A DNA stretch of 46,487 nt from Chthonomonadales bacterium (GCA_013360745.1 JABWBA010000019.1:1-46487); one strand, 5' to 3'. Positions 15,964 through 26,700 are shown, numbered from the stretch's first letter. Notes: generated by a model from the letters alone, not told the origin. Made by a program: numbers and translations.

Positions 15964-17052
15964 TTACCAGCGGACCGGACGCGACAGAATCGGCTCCTGC
16001 GCCCCGCCGTAGGCGTCCTCAAAGACGCGGATCGAAGAGGTCTTGACGAATCGCTCCAGCTCGTGGTCCAGCCGGGCGCGGTTCTTCTGGATACCCCTGA
16101 CGAGCATGGCGCCCGTGCGGGCGTCCTCTTTCGCTTCGGACCATGGCGTCGTCCTCTGGCCCCATTTCGCGACGCACCGAATCACCCACCATTTCCGCGC
16201 CGCCGCCACGGGTCCGATACGCTCCCCGGGGCGCATGGTGAAGATCGTTCTCTCGGTCTCCGGGTTGGTGGCAAAGACCGATTCCCCCCGGGCGAAGGGA
16301 GGCATCAGTCCGCCGATGCTCCCGCTCGGATCCTCGCTGTAGCGCGCGGCGACGAGCTCCCAGCTCGCGCCGGCCGCGAGGTCCTTTCGTGCCTGCTCCG
16401 CCGCTTCCCGGGTGTCCGTGCCGATCGCATTGACCTGCACCCGATTCGGCTGGAAGTACCGGGCGGCCTGGTTCGCGGGGTCCGCGTTACGATCGTAGAA
16501 CGCCCGCACCTCCGCATCCGTAACCGTAATACCCTTCGTGAGCAGCTTCGTCTGTGCCATATCGAGGCGAAGCTCTTCCATGTAGGCGTCGTCCGTCAGG
16601 CCCCGGAGCGCAAGGACCTCCTGGAAGTTCGGGTCGGTTCGCGCCTTCTCGAATCGGACGCGCAGCTCCTCGTCGGTGGGCCAGCAACCTCGCGCAGCAG
16701 CGAACTGCTGGAGCAATTCCGCGCCGGCGAACCGGATCACCTCCCGGATCCCGTATCGATGCTCCAGCATGGCCCGGAGCTCGTCCTGCCGCAGCGGTCT
16801 GCCGTTGACCGTCAGGAGGAGCCCGGTTGCTGACCGATGGTAGTACGATCGCGCCGCAAAGGCGCCGATAAGGGCGCCGACAGCGAGACCAATGGCTCCG
16901 ATCAGGAAGGCGGCCCTGAGCCACTGGGCCGGTTCTGCAACCCACTCCCCGGGGCCGATCCGCCTCAGCCGGTAGCCGGGAGGCGTTTCGTCCGATGGTC
17001 GGGCATTGGGATCACCGAAGGGTTGACCGTCCATTGGCTCCCGAAATCGCAT
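15964..17052 (-). CDS. Membrane-anchored parvulin-type peptidyl-prolyl isomerase
   Basis: A 362-residue protein. The ATG at 17052 is chosen because it removes an implausible arginine/cysteine-rich extension. A single membrane helix (AAFLIGAIGLAVGALIGAFAA, about residues 45-66) would anchor the rest outside the membrane. A SurA-N-like helical region follows (VNGRPLRQDELRAMLEHRYG). The parvulin domain lies around residues 200-300: ARYSEDPSGSIGGLMPPF and FTMRPGERIGPV match the PpiC family core. It should assist folding of exported proteins such as the many secreted hydrolases here. It is convergent with apbE and divergent from the propeller protein gene. Confidence 0.87.
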   Translation of the reverse strand: MRFREPMDGQPFGDPNARPSDETPPGYRLRRIGPGEWVAEPAQWLRAAFLIGAIGLAVGALIGAFAARSYYHRSATGLLLTVNGRPLRQDELRAMLEHRYGIREVIRFAGAELLQQFAAARGCWPTDEELRVRFEKARTDPNFQEVLALRGLTDDAYMEELRLDMAQTKLLTKGITVTDAEVRAFYDRNADPANQAARYFQPNRVQVNAIGTDTREAAEQARKDLAAGASWELVAARYSEDPSGSIGGLMPPFARGESVFATNPETERTIFTMRPGERIGPVAAARKWWVIRCVAKWGQRTTPWSEAKEDARTGAMLVRGIQKNRARLDHELERFVKTSSIRVFEDAYGGAQEPILSRPVRW

Positions 17053-17260
17053 CGTACACTCTGCTCCGTCGAGCCATGCGGCTCGTGAATACAACCGCTG
17101 TCCGGGAATACATCGGCCCCTGCAGCGGTCCGCCCCATAGCGTACCACCGAACCCCATCGCCTGGTTTGACGGGCACGTTCGGGGCTGCGACCGGGGTAT
17201 GAATCTCCAGTACGCCGACGCGATGCATCGGGTCAGGACGAAACAGGGAGATCGGAACAC

Positions 17261-18376
17261 ATGACGCGACACGGGAGACGGCTGGTCTGGATTGCGGCCC
17301 TCATCATCATCGGCGAGAACGGAGCCCTGTGCGTCGACTGGCCGATGATGCGGGGCCGACCGGACAATCGGGGTGTGGCGGCCGATCTCGTTCGCCCGCC
17401 GCTGAGGAGGGTATGGACGGCGGAAGCCGGCGGACCGATCGAAGGGACGGCCGCGATCGTCGGCGGCATGGTCTACGTTGGCACGATGAACGGACAGCTC
17501 CACGCCCTGAGGCTCGCCGACGGCAAGCGTCGCTGGACCTTCCGATCGACCGACGCGTTCAGCGCGTCACCCTCGGTCGTCGACGGCCTGGTCTTGATCG
17601 GCGATGAAGGCGGCCGGTTCTATGCCATCGATGCGGCCACCGGCAAGCTCCGATGGAAACACGAGACGGAGGACCGGATTTTGGCGTCGGCCGCGGTGGC
17701 CCCTGGCGTGGCGCTCGTCGGCAGTTACGATAATCGGCTCTATTGCTTTCGACGCAAGGACGGCAAGCGGTTGTGGACCTTCAAAGCGGACGCCCAGGTG
17801 CACGCCACGCCGTGTGTCGTGGGATCCCGGGTGATCATCGCCGGATGCGACGGCAAGGTGCGCCTGATCAGCATCGCCACGGGCCGACAGATCGCCGCTG
17901 CCCGCGTCGACGAGAACTTCGGAGCTCCGCCAGCCGTGTCAGGAAACGCGATCCTCGTGGCCTCGATGTCGGGCCTCTATATGAAGCTCCGCGCTTCGGA
18001 CGGCCGCGTCCTGTGGAAAATGCAGGAAAAAGAGAGCGGCGCGGCGGTCTACGCCGGCGCGGCGGTGCAGGGCGACGCGGCCCTGTTCGGCTCGCGCAGC
18101 GGGCGGGTGATCCGCCTCCGCGTGTCCGATGGCAAACCGGTATGGACGTTTCTCACCAAAGGTCAGGTCAACTCCTCGCCGGTGATCTCGGGTTCGACAG
18201 TCTATGTCGGCTCCGACGAGGGTACCCTGTACGCACTGGCCCTCACCGATGGCAAACAGATATGGCGATTTGTGACGGGGGGTGAAATCCGAGCCTCACC
18301 GGCCATATCCGGGAATCGCCTTGTCATCGGTTCGTCCGACGGAGCCATCTACTGCTTCTCCGGAGCCGGACGCTAG
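17261..18376 (+). CDS. Exported PQQ-like beta-propeller protein (BamB-type fold)
   Basis: A 371-residue protein with a leader (RLVWIAALIIIGENGALC) and a beta-propeller made of PQQ-type repeats. Each blade shows the pattern VYVGTMNGQLHALRLADGKR, with variants such as DEGGRFYAIDAATGKLRW and DEGTLYALALTDGKQIWRF. No dehydrogenase active-site or PQQ-ligand residues are evident, so it is more likely a scaffold or binding protein than an enzyme. A BamB role in outer-membrane assembly is possible but the sequence alone does not show it. The M3 peptidase gene follows 28 bases downstream on the same strand. A GGTATGAA element lies about 57 bases upstream. Confidence 0.85.
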   Translation: MTRHGRRLVWIAALIIIGENGALCVDWPMMRGRPDNRGVAADLVRPPLRRVWTAEAGGPIEGTAAIVGGMVYVGTMNGQLHALRLADGKRRWTFRSTDAFSASPSVVDGLVLIGDEGGRFYAIDAATGKLRWKHETEDRILASAAVAPGVALVGSYDNRLYCFRRKDGKRLWTFKADAQVHATPCVVGSRVIIAGCDGKVRLISIATGRQIAAARVDENFGAPPAVSGNAILVASMSGLYMKLRASDGRVLWKMQEKESGAAVYAGAAVQGDAALFGSRSGRVIRLRVSDGKPVWTFLTKGQVNSSPVISGSTVYVGSDEGTLYALALTDGKQIWRFVTGGEIRASPAISGNRLVIGSSDGAIYCFSGAGR

Positions 18377-18404
18377 GCCTGAACGACGGTCCAGGAGATC
18401 GATT

Positions 18405-20189
18405 TTGAGCGCAATCGCCTCGCCCCGCTGGAACCTCACCGACGTCTTTCCTGCCCTCGACTCGCCCGAGTTCGTGTCGGCGTTCGACTCCATCGGGTCG
18501 GACATCGCGCAGCTCCATGCCCTGTTCGACGCTCACGACGTGCGGGGCGGGACCGCGCCCACGGTCGATGGGGTCCTCAGGGCGGCATTCGACGCGATCA
18601 CGAGCGCCATGAACGGACTGATCGACCGGCTGCGGGTCGTCGGAACCTATCTCCATTGCCATGTCACGACGGACGCTCGGAATGAAGCGGCTCAAGCCCG
18701 ACGATCGGAGCTCTCCGCGCAGACGGTGCGCCTGGAGCAGCTTCGCGTTCGGTACGTTGCGTGGATCGGCTCCCTCGATCTCGAGGCGCTCCTCGCCGAA
18801 TCGGAGATCGCCCGGGACCATGAGTTCCTCCTGCGGCGCGCCCAGCAAGAGGCTGTCCATCAGATGTCCGAGGCCGAGGAGTCCCTCGCCGCCGAGCTGG
18901 CTCCGGCGGCCATCATCGGCTGGGTCCGCCTGCACGGAGGGATGACGGCGTTGCTGGAGACGACGGTCGAGATGGACGGCGAGCGCAAGGCGATGCCGAT
19001 GAGCTCCGTCCGTTCTCTCGCGTCCCATCCCGATCGGGAAGTCCGTCGCCGAGCCTACGAGGCGGAGATCGCGGCGTGGGAGACGATCGCCCGGCCCATC
19101 GCCGCCGCCTTGAACGGCGTCAAGGGCTGGCAGCGCACGCTCCGCGCACGGCGTCGCTACGCGGACGACGTCGAGCCGACGCTCGCGCACAACAGCATCG
19201 ATGCGCCGACGCTCGCTGCCATGCAGCAGGCCTGCGTCGAGAGCTTTCCCGATTTCCGACGGTACATCGCGGCGAAGGCCCGGGCGCTGGGCATCGAGAA
19301 ACCCGGCTGGTACGATCTCACCGCGCCGGTGGCCGCATCGGTCCGCACCTGGACGTGGGAGGACGCGACGCGGTTTGTGATTCGGAACTTCGGCCTCTAT
19401 TCGGATCGGCTCCGGGAGTTCGCGGCCCGGGCCTTCTCGGAGGGGTGGATCGACGCCGAACCCCGCAGCGGCAAGGAGGGAGGGGCGTACTGCGCTCCGA
19501 TGCGAGCCGGCGAATCGCGGGTGATGATGAACTACGACGGCTCGTTCGGGAGCGTTTCCACCCTCGCCCACGAGCTCGGCCACGCCTATCACAACCTCAA
19601 TCTGGCCCATCGAACCCCCATGCAGCGCATGACCCCGAGCACGCTCGCCGAGACGGCGAGCATCTTCTGCGAAACCCTCGCGTTCGACGCGGCCCTGAGC
19701 CAGGCGGAGCCCGCGGAGCGGCTCGCCCTGCTGGATACGACGCTGGAGCGGGACCTGATGGTCGTCGTCGACATCCACAGCCGTTTCCTCTTTGAGAAGG
19801 CCGTCTTCCAGGGGCGCGCCGAACGGGACCTCACCGTCACGGAGCTCAACGAGCTCATGCTCCAGGCCCAGCGAGAAGCCTACGGGAGCGAGGTCGACCC
19901 GCTTCATCCCTTCATGTGGGTGGTCAAAGGACACTACTACGGGCCGACCTTCTACAACTATCCCTACACGTTCGGCCTCCTGTTCGGGCTGGGCATCTAT
20001 GCCGCCTACAAGCGAGATCCGGACCGAATCCGCGCACAGTACGACGACTTCCTCTCGTCCACAGGGATGGCCGACGCAGCGGATCTTGGCCGACGATTCG
20101 GCGCGGACGTTCAGAACGTCGATTTCTGGCGCGCCGGGCTGGATGAGATCCGGGCGCACATCGATGAGTTCATCAAGCTGACATCGTGA
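18405..20189 (+). CDS. M3 family oligoendopeptidase (PepF-like)
   Basis: A 594-residue cytoplasmic zinc peptidase that cleaves short peptides. The start is a TTG at 18405 with AGGAG seven bases upstream; a longer frame reaching back to 18282 would overlap the preceding gene heavily and lacks a site. The zinc motif is HELGH at residues 389-393 (STLAHELGHAYH), with the third-ligand glutamate region AETASIFCE about 25 residues later. Length and the N-terminal RWNLTDVFP are typical of the PepF/M3B group. It closes the plus-strand unit that begins with the propeller protein; a 95-base gap separates it from the metal-resistance genes. Confidence 0.92.
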   Translation: MSAIASPRWNLTDVFPALDSPEFVSAFDSIGSDIAQLHALFDAHDVRGGTAPTVDGVLRAAFDAITSAMNGLIDRLRVVGTYLHCHVTTDARNEAAQARRSELSAQTVRLEQLRVRYVAWIGSLDLEALLAESEIARDHEFLLRRAQQEAVHQMSEAEESLAAELAPAAIIGWVRLHGGMTALLETTVEMDGERKAMPMSSVRSLASHPDREVRRRAYEAEIAAWETIARPIAAALNGVKGWQRTLRARRRYADDVEPTLAHNSIDAPTLAAMQQACVESFPDFRRYIAAKARALGIEKPGWYDLTAPVAASVRTWTWEDATRFVIRNFGLYSDRLREFAARAFSEGWIDAEPRSGKEGGAYCAPMRAGESRVMMNYDGSFGSVSTLAHELGHAYHNLNLAHRTPMQRMTPSTLAETASIFCETLAFDAALSQAEPAERLALLDTTLERDLMVVVDIHSRFLFEKAVFQGRAERDLTVTELNELMLQAQREAYGSEVDPLHPFMWVVKGHYYGPTFYNYPYTFGLLFGLGIYAAYKRDPDRIRAQYDDFLSSTGMADAADLGRRFGADVQNVDFWRAGLDEIRAHIDEFIKLTS

Positions 20190-20251
20190 CCGGCCCGACC
20201 TCCTCGGAACGCGCCCGCCGTTTGGCATCGTATGGCATTGAGATGAGCCCA

Positions 20252-20266
20252 GCGCCAATGCGGCGC
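20252..20266 (+). promoter_or_regulatory. Short inverted repeat upstream of the metal-resistance operon
   Basis: GCGCC-N5-GGCGC lies 18 bases before the ATG of the cysteine-rich leader gene, directly followed by TATAGATT. It could be an operator beside a -10 element for the metal-efflux operon, but the arms are short and GC-rich. Confidence 0.25.
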
Positions 20267-20284
20267 CTATAGATTGCGGAATCG

Positions 20285-20707
20285 ATGATACGGCGACCGT
20301 CCATACCGCTCGTACTCCTGGCCATGGCGTTCCTCACCGTGTTCGCGGGAGCGGCGCCCGGCGCGTGGTTCTGCGAGGGAGCCCTCTGCAGCCTCGACAC
20401 CAGCGTCTGCTGCTGTCTCAGCACGGCCGAGCTGCGCGATTCCAAATGCGCTGCCAATACCTCGTCGATACAGGTACAGGGCCGCTGCGAGACCGCCTGC
20501 GATTGCAGCTATCGAGCCTCGTCCCCCGAGGCCAATCGAACCCGGTCGCTGGATATACCCTCATCAGCGGCGGCTGCGCTGCTGCCGCTCCCGTGGGCGC
20601 CGCCTGCGGTCACCATCGAACGCATCTGGCCGTTAACCCCCGCCCACCGGATCCATCCCCCTCCCGTCTACGGCTGCGTTCGCCTCCGCGCCCCGCCCAC
20701 CTTCTGA
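20285..20707 (+). CDS. Cysteine-rich exported protein heading the czc operon
   Basis: A 140-residue protein that I cannot assign to a named family. A signal peptide (RRPSIPLVLLAMAFLTVFAGAAPG) is followed by a segment of about 60 residues with eleven cysteines, including FCEGALC, VCCCLS and CETACDC. The C-terminal half is rich in proline and alanine and ends without a domain I recognise. It begins 77 bases before czcC on the same strand, so it is probably co-transcribed. The cysteine clusters and position suggest a periplasmic metal-binding or metal-sensing role. Third-position GC is high like its neighbours, supporting a real gene. Confidence 0.65.
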   Translation: MIRRPSIPLVLLAMAFLTVFAGAAPGAWFCEGALCSLDTSVCCCLSTAELRDSKCAANTSSIQVQGRCETACDCSYRASSPEANRTRSLDIPSSAAAALLPLPWAPPAVTIERIWPLTPAHRIHPPPVYGCVRLRAPPTF

Positions 20708-20784
20708 CGTTCCCCGCCCCAGTTCGCTGACTGCCCGCCTGCGGGCCATGGGCAGCAGCGCTACGAGAACGTCAGGAGGAATCC

Positions 20785-22050
20785 ATGCGTCGTACTGTCT
20801 TATTTCTCGGCCTGCTCGTCCTCGTGCGCCCGGTGGGCGCCGACGACGGGCCCGAGTTAACTATCGAACAAGCGATTGCGCAGGCGCTGTCCCGCAATCC
20901 GAGGATCTCGGCTGCGCACAGCTCGGCCGACGCGGCCCGACAGGGCGTATCCGCTGCGCGCGCCCTGGCGTCGCCCGAGATCACGCTCGCGCCCGGTCTC
21001 ACGCGGTACGGTTCCGACGAAGAACTGCTCATCGCCCAGCCTCTGGAAATCAGCGGGACGAGAGCGGCGCGCACGGCCGCCGCACGCGCTGAGGCAAGAG
21101 CCGCCGCCGCACGGCTCGATACGGAACGATTAGTTCTGACCGCCGAGACGCGCAAGGCCTACCATAGCCTCGCCGCTCGACGGGAGGCCCTTGCGGTCGC
21201 GCAGGCCATCCTGCAGATCGCCCGTGATCTCGACCATCGCGTGGCCCGATTGATCGAGGAAGGGTCACGCCCGGGCATCGATCGAACCCATGCTTCGATC
21301 GAAGTCGCCCGAGCTCGGGCGGATCTGGCGATCGCCTCCGCAGAAGCCGACGCGGCCCGCGGAACCCTCAACATCCTGATGGGGCTGTCTCCGTCGGAAC
21401 CCATCGGCGCTCTCTCGAAGCTAGAGGACCTTGTTCGTGCGCCTTCCGATGCACACGATGCGAACGCCGGTTCCCGGACCCGGCCGGAAGTGGCGGAAGC
21501 CGTGGCGCAACGAGACGCCGCGCGCCAGGGCGCACGACTGGCCGTCGCGGAGACTCGACCGGACCTCACGGTTCAGTTTCGCGCGACGCGACTGCAGGGC
21601 GGGGTCTCCGAGACCGGTTTCGGGCTTGGCATCGCACTCCCCTTCCTGGATTGGGGCGGACGGTCCGGCCGTGTCCGAGAGGCCTCCGCAGCGGCCCGCG
21701 CCAGGGAGGCCGAGCTGCTGGCGGCGCAAGCCCGGGTGGAAATGGAGATCTTCGAGGCCCAAGCCCGCGTCCACGCGGCCGAGGAGACCGTCGGACAGTA
21801 CCGGGAGACCCTCCTTGGCCAGGCGGATCGACTCCTCAACGGGGCCAGGACCGGGCTGGTCGAAGGCAAGGCCGATATCCTCACCGTCCTCGAAGCCCAG
21901 CGCACCTATCGGTCGGTGCAGACCGAGTACATCGCCGCCCTTGCCGCGCTGGCCGATGCCCGAGCCGAACTCAGCCGCGCGCGGGGACTGATGTCCCCGG
22001 CTGACGATCACGACCAGGCGCCGTCGCCCGCGAAAGGAACGACACGATGA
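20785..22050 (+). CDS. czcC: CzcC-like outer-membrane factor (TolC family)
   Basis: A 421-residue outer-membrane channel subunit of a tripartite metal exporter. A signal peptide (RRTVLFLGLLVLVRPVGA) and two OEP-type repeats of long helices are visible, starting with LTIEQAIAQALSRNPRI and ending with the second-repeat ALADARAELSRARG. CAGGAGGAAT gives a strong ribosome site. The C-terminus is short and histidine-poor except DDHDQ. The stop overlaps the czcB start (ATGA). With CzcB and CzcA it would export divalent cations directly across the outer membrane. The symbol reflects neighbours; the family alone would not give metal specificity. Confidence 0.88.
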   Translation: MRRTVLFLGLLVLVRPVGADDGPELTIEQAIAQALSRNPRISAAHSSADAARQGVSAARALASPEITLAPGLTRYGSDEELLIAQPLEISGTRAARTAAARAEARAAAARLDTERLVLTAETRKAYHSLAARREALAVAQAILQIARDLDHRVARLIEEGSRPGIDRTHASIEVARARADLAIASAEADAARGTLNILMGLSPSEPIGALSKLEDLVRAPSDAHDANAGSRTRPEVAEAVAQRDAARQGARLAVAETRPDLTVQFRATRLQGGVSETGFGLGIALPFLDWGGRSGRVREASAAARAREAELLAAQARVEMEIFEAQARVHAAEETVGQYRETLLGQADRLLNGARTGLVEGKADILTVLEAQRTYRSVQTEYIAALAALADARAELSRARGLMSPADDHDQAPSPAKGTTR

Positions 22051-23726
22051 AGTCCAGGAGCATGGTGATCGCGCTGCTCTGCGCCCTTGCCGGCATCGCG
22101 ATCGGGATCGGCCTCGGCCCCGTAATCCGGGGGCGGGCCCTGCAGGGGCAGACTCCCTCGTCGGAGCACGCCGATGAGCACGCCGACCACGCAGGCCACG
22201 AGGGCGAGGAAGGTCCGATCCAGCTGTCCGAGGAAGCCCGACGCATCGCCGGCATCAAGGTCGACACAGTCCGCAAGGTAAGCATGCCCGCCTTCGTCGA
22301 TGTGCCGGGGACGTTGGAGACGAACCCATCCCGAACCGTCCGCATCACGGCAACGGCGCCGGGCCGGATCACGCGCTTGATGGCCCGACTCGGCAGTCCA
22401 GTCAAAGCCGGACAGACGCTGGCCATACTCGACAGCGCCGAGCTGGCCAAGGCCCATGCCGATGTAGACGCAGCCGAGGCCGACGTGCGCAAGTCGGAAG
22501 CTGCGACACAGGAGGCTCTGGCCGACATCGAGCAGGCGAAAGCCGGAGTGAAGGTCTCTGAGACGGAGCTCGAACACGCACGGGTGCGGCTCAACAGCGC
22601 CGAGACGGCCCTGACGCGGCAGAAGGAACTCGCCGATGCCGGGGCGTTCTCCCAGGCCCCGCTCCAAGCGGCGCAGGCCGAGCTCATCGAAGCCCGAACC
22701 GAACGCCAGCGGGCGGAATCGGAGGCGCAGGCCCATGCGCTCGCTCTCAAGCGCGCCGAACGGCTCTTTCGCGAGGAGCTGATCTCCCGGGGAGAACTGG
22801 AGCAGGCCCAGCTCGAAGTGCGCCACGACGATGCCCAGCTCGAACGCGCCCGCGGACGGGAGGTCCTGGCGGAGAAGGCGGTGGCCCGCGAGAAACGGGT
22901 CTCGGAAGCCAACCTGCTGAACCGGCAGGCGGTGCAGGCGGCCGAAGCCGACCGCCGCGAGGCTCAGGCCGAGGTCCGGACGGCCGAGAGCTCCCTGGCG
23001 CGCGCATCGCAGGATGTCCACCGCTCCCAGCGGGCCTATGACGCCGCCCGAACCGCCCATCGGGGCGCGATAGCGGCGCTGGCCGCGGCACGATCGACGC
23101 TGGCCGCCCTCGAAGGGGACGCGCACGTGCCGGGGACCGGAGGGCTCCTGGCGATCCGATCGCCGATCGCAGGCGTCATCACCGGCGTTCAGGTCACCCT
23201 GGGCGAGGCCGTGGGCAATGCATCGACCCTCTTCGTCGTCGAGAACATGAAGACGCTGCTGGCCGTTGGCAACGTGCCGGAGGCGATGATCGGACCGGTT
23301 CGGATCGGCCAGAAGGTCCGCATCGCCGTGCCTGCCCTGCCGGCCCGGAGCTTCACCGGCGTGGTTCAGAGCATCGCCGGATCGCTCGACCCCAAGACCC
23401 GTTCGCTGGCGGTGCGGGCCGTGGTCGAGAATCCCGACGGCGTGCTGCGGGCCGAGATGTTCGCCAACCTCCAGATCATCACCGGTGACGCGGGGGCGAG
23501 GCTGAGCGTGCCCAACAGTGCGGTGATTACGACAGGCGACACCAGCTACGTGTTCGTCGAGGAGGGAACGGACTTCGTTCGGAGGGAGATCCGGACCGGT
23601 CGAACCTCGGCGGACCATACGGAGGCGCTGAGCGGCCTGAAGGAGGGGGATCGGATCGCCGTAGCCGGCGTCTTCGTGCTCCGAAGCGAGCTCCAGAAAT
23701 CGGAGTTGAAAGGGCATGAGCACTGA
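22047..23726 (+). CDS. czcB: CzcB-like periplasmic adaptor with a long coiled-coil hairpin
   Basis: A 559-residue membrane-fusion protein joining CzcA to CzcC. An N-terminal anchor (SMVIALLCALAGIAIGIGLG) is followed by a histidine/glutamate-rich stretch (HADEHADHAGHEGEEG, residues about 43-58) that could bind metal. The first lipoyl half (GRITRLMARLGSPVKAGQTL) leads into an alanine/glutamate-rich coiled-coil hairpin from about residue 130 to 345, longer than in most CzcB proteins. It is followed by the second lipoyl half (IRSPIAGVITGVQVTLGEAV) and beta-barrel domains. Start and stop overlap both neighbours, so the three efflux genes are translationally coupled. Confidence 0.9.
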   Translation: MKSRSMVIALLCALAGIAIGIGLGPVIRGRALQGQTPSSEHADEHADHAGHEGEEGPIQLSEEARRIAGIKVDTVRKVSMPAFVDVPGTLETNPSRTVRITATAPGRITRLMARLGSPVKAGQTLAILDSAELAKAHADVDAAEADVRKSEAATQEALADIEQAKAGVKVSETELEHARVRLNSAETALTRQKELADAGAFSQAPLQAAQAELIEARTERQRAESEAQAHALALKRAERLFREELISRGELEQAQLEVRHDDAQLERARGREVLAEKAVAREKRVSEANLLNRQAVQAAEADRREAQAEVRTAESSLARASQDVHRSQRAYDAARTAHRGAIAALAAARSTLAALEGDAHVPGTGGLLAIRSPIAGVITGVQVTLGEAVGNASTLFVVENMKTLLAVGNVPEAMIGPVRIGQKVRIAVPALPARSFTGVVQSIAGSLDPKTRSLAVRAVVENPDGVLRAEMFANLQIITGDAGARLSVPNSAVITTGDTSYVFVEEGTDFVRREIRTGRTSADHTEALSGLKEGDRIAVAGVFVLRSELQKSELKGHEH

Positions 23727-26700
23727 TGCTGGATCGCCTGCTGAACTTCAGCCTGACCCAACGGTTTCTCGTGCTTCTCTGCGTCGTCCTGCTGATCGGA
23801 ATGGGCGTGGTCGCCTGGCGCACTCTGCCCCTGGACGCCGTGCCCGATATTACGACGAATCAGGTGGTGATCAACACGACCACCCCGGGCATGGGTCCCT
23901 CCGAAGTGGAGAACCTGGTCACTTTTCCGATCGAAACGGCGCTCGGCGGCCTGCCCGATGTCGAGCACGTTCGGTCCCTTTCGATGTACGGGCTGTCCCA
24001 GGTGACGGTCACCTTCAAAGACCATGTCGACACCTATTTCGCCCGCCAGCTCGTCAACGAGCGGCTCGGGTCGATCGCTGATCAGCTGCCGACGGGCATC
24101 TCGACGCCCAGCATGGGCCCCGTCTCCACAGGCCTCGGCGACATCTTCCAGTACGCCGTCGAGAGCGACAAGCGGAGTCCCATGGAGCTCCGGACTCTCC
24201 AGGACTGGGTGATCCGGCCCCAGATGCGCACCACACCGGGCATCGTCGAGATCAACGCGGCTGGCGGCGAAGAGAAGCAGTACGTCGTCGAAGCGGATCC
24301 GGCAAAGATGCTGGCCCGAGGGGTCTCGCTGCATCAGCTCGAGACGGCTCTGGAATCGAACAACGCCAACGCCGGCGGCGGATTCATCGAAAAGGCGGGC
24401 GAACAGACGATCGTCCGGGGCGTCGGACTCGCCACCTCGCTGGACGATATCCGGCACATCGTCGTCGATGTCGAGCACGGCACGCCCATCTACGTCAAGG
24501 ACATCGCCAACGTGAGGCTCGGCAGTCGGCCCCGCACCGGTCTCGCGACCAGGGATGGGCATGAAGCCGTCATCGCGATCACGCAGATGCTCAAGGGCGC
24601 CAACAGCCGCCAGGTCGCCACCGACGTCCGAGAGCGCTTGACCCGGGTTCAGGAGCAGCTGCCCACCGACGTTCGCCTGACCCCGGTCTACGATCGTGCG
24701 GAACTGGTCAACAACACGGTCGCGACCGTGCGCAAGAGTCTGCTCGAGGGCGGCGTTCTCGTCGTCGCGGTCCTGCTGTTCCTTCTGGGCAACCTGCGGG
24801 CGGCGCTCATCGTGGCCCTTGCGATCCCCCTGTCGATGCTCTTTGCCGTACTCGGGATGCAGCGGTTCGGCATATCGGGCAACTTGATGAGCCTCGGGGC
24901 CATCGACTTCGGCCTGATCGTGGATGGTGCCGTGGTGATGGTCGAAAACGCCGTCCGACGTCTCGCGCTCGCCCGTGAGCACGCCGGACGAACCCTCACC
25001 CGGGCGGAGGTCCGGGGCTATGTCGCGATTGCAGCTCAGGAAGTGGCCCGGCCCGTGGCGTTCGCGGTCGGCATCATCACGGTCGTCTACCTGCCGATCC
25101 TCTCGCTCGAAGGGACCGAAGGGAAGATGTTCCGACCGATGGCGTTCACCGTCGTTTTTGCGCTCATCGGCGCCCTGATCCTCTCTCTGACCGTCGTACC
25201 GGCGCTGGCGAGTCTCGTTCTTTCGCCGAATACCCGGGAGCCGCGCAACGTCGTCATGGAATCGGCATCGAAGGCCTATCGGGCGACCCTGAACGGCGCG
25301 CTCCGCTTCAGGATGATCACGTTCGGCGTCTCCGCCGCCATGGTCGCGGTCGCGCTGCTGCTCCTCACCCGGCTCGGTTCCGAGTTCATCCCGCAGCTGA
25401 ACGAGGGCTCGATGCTCGTACAGCCGGTTCGAATCCGGTCCGCAAGTACCGGGGAGACGATCCGACTCGTAACGGCGGCCGAACGGGCGCTCCGGACCAT
25501 TCCCGAGGTCACCACGGTATTCTCCCGGAGCGGCACCCCCGAGGTCGCCACCGATCCGATGCCGATGAGCATGACCGACTCCTTCATCATGCTCAAGCCT
25601 CGGAGCCAGTGGCGCAAGGGCGTCACGCAGGAGAGCCTGGTGCGCGAGATGGAGGCGAAGCTCAGCGCCGTTCCCGGGCAGGGCTATTCGTTCTCTCAGC
25701 CGATCCAGCTCCGCTTCGCGGAGCTCGTCGCCGGCGTCAAGGCGGACGTCGGCATCAAGGTCTTCGGCGAGGATATGGCCACGCTGAAGCGGCTGGCCGA
25801 CGAGATCGCGGGCGTGATGCGGGGCGTACCCGGCGCCGAGGATGTGAGCGTCGAACAGGTCGACGATATCCCGGTGCTCGAGATACGGCCCGATCGGCGA
25901 GCTATCGCGCGCGTCGGGGTCAACGTATCCGACATCCAGGATTGGGTCGAGACGGCGATGGGCGGCAAGCCCCTCGGGCAGATCATCGAAGGCGACCGCC
26001 GGTTCGATCTCGTAGTGCAGCTGCCCGACGGCCTGCGCCGCGAACCCGATGCGATCCGCGCCCTCCCGATCGCAACGCCGACGGGCGGGGCCGTCACCCT
26101 CGGCAGCCTGGCGTCGGTTCAGGTCGTGCCGTCGCCCGCGCAGATCAGCCGCGAACAGGGCCGCCGCCGCGTCGTGGTGCAGATGAACGTCCGGGGCCGC
26201 GATCTGGCGGGATTCGTCGCAGCCGCCCGGGAGGCGATCAAACAGAAGGTGACGCTCCCCGAAGGGGTCTACCTCGATTGGGGCGGGCAGTTCGAGAACC
26301 TCCAGCGCGCCGAAGCCCGTCTGCTCATCGTGGTCCCGACGGCCCTCGGCCTCATCTTCGTTCTATTGTTCATGACGTTCGGGTCGATTCGGCAGGCCCT
26401 CCTGATCTTTACGGGCGTTCCGCTCGCCGTGACGGGCGGCATCTTCTCGCTCTGGCTGCGGGGCCTGCCGTTCTCCATCTCGGCCGGAGTCGGATTCATC
26501 GCACTGTCCGGCGTCGCGGTGCTCAACGGCGTCGTCATGGTCTCGGCCATCAACGCCTTGAGACAGGAAGGTACGAAGGTGGCCATCGCCGTCCGCGATG
26601 GGGCAGCGGTTCGTCTTCGGCCAGTGCTGATGACGGCGATGGTTGCCGCGCTGGGCTTTGTCCCGATGGCCCTCGCGACAGGCCCCGGTTCCGAAGTTCA

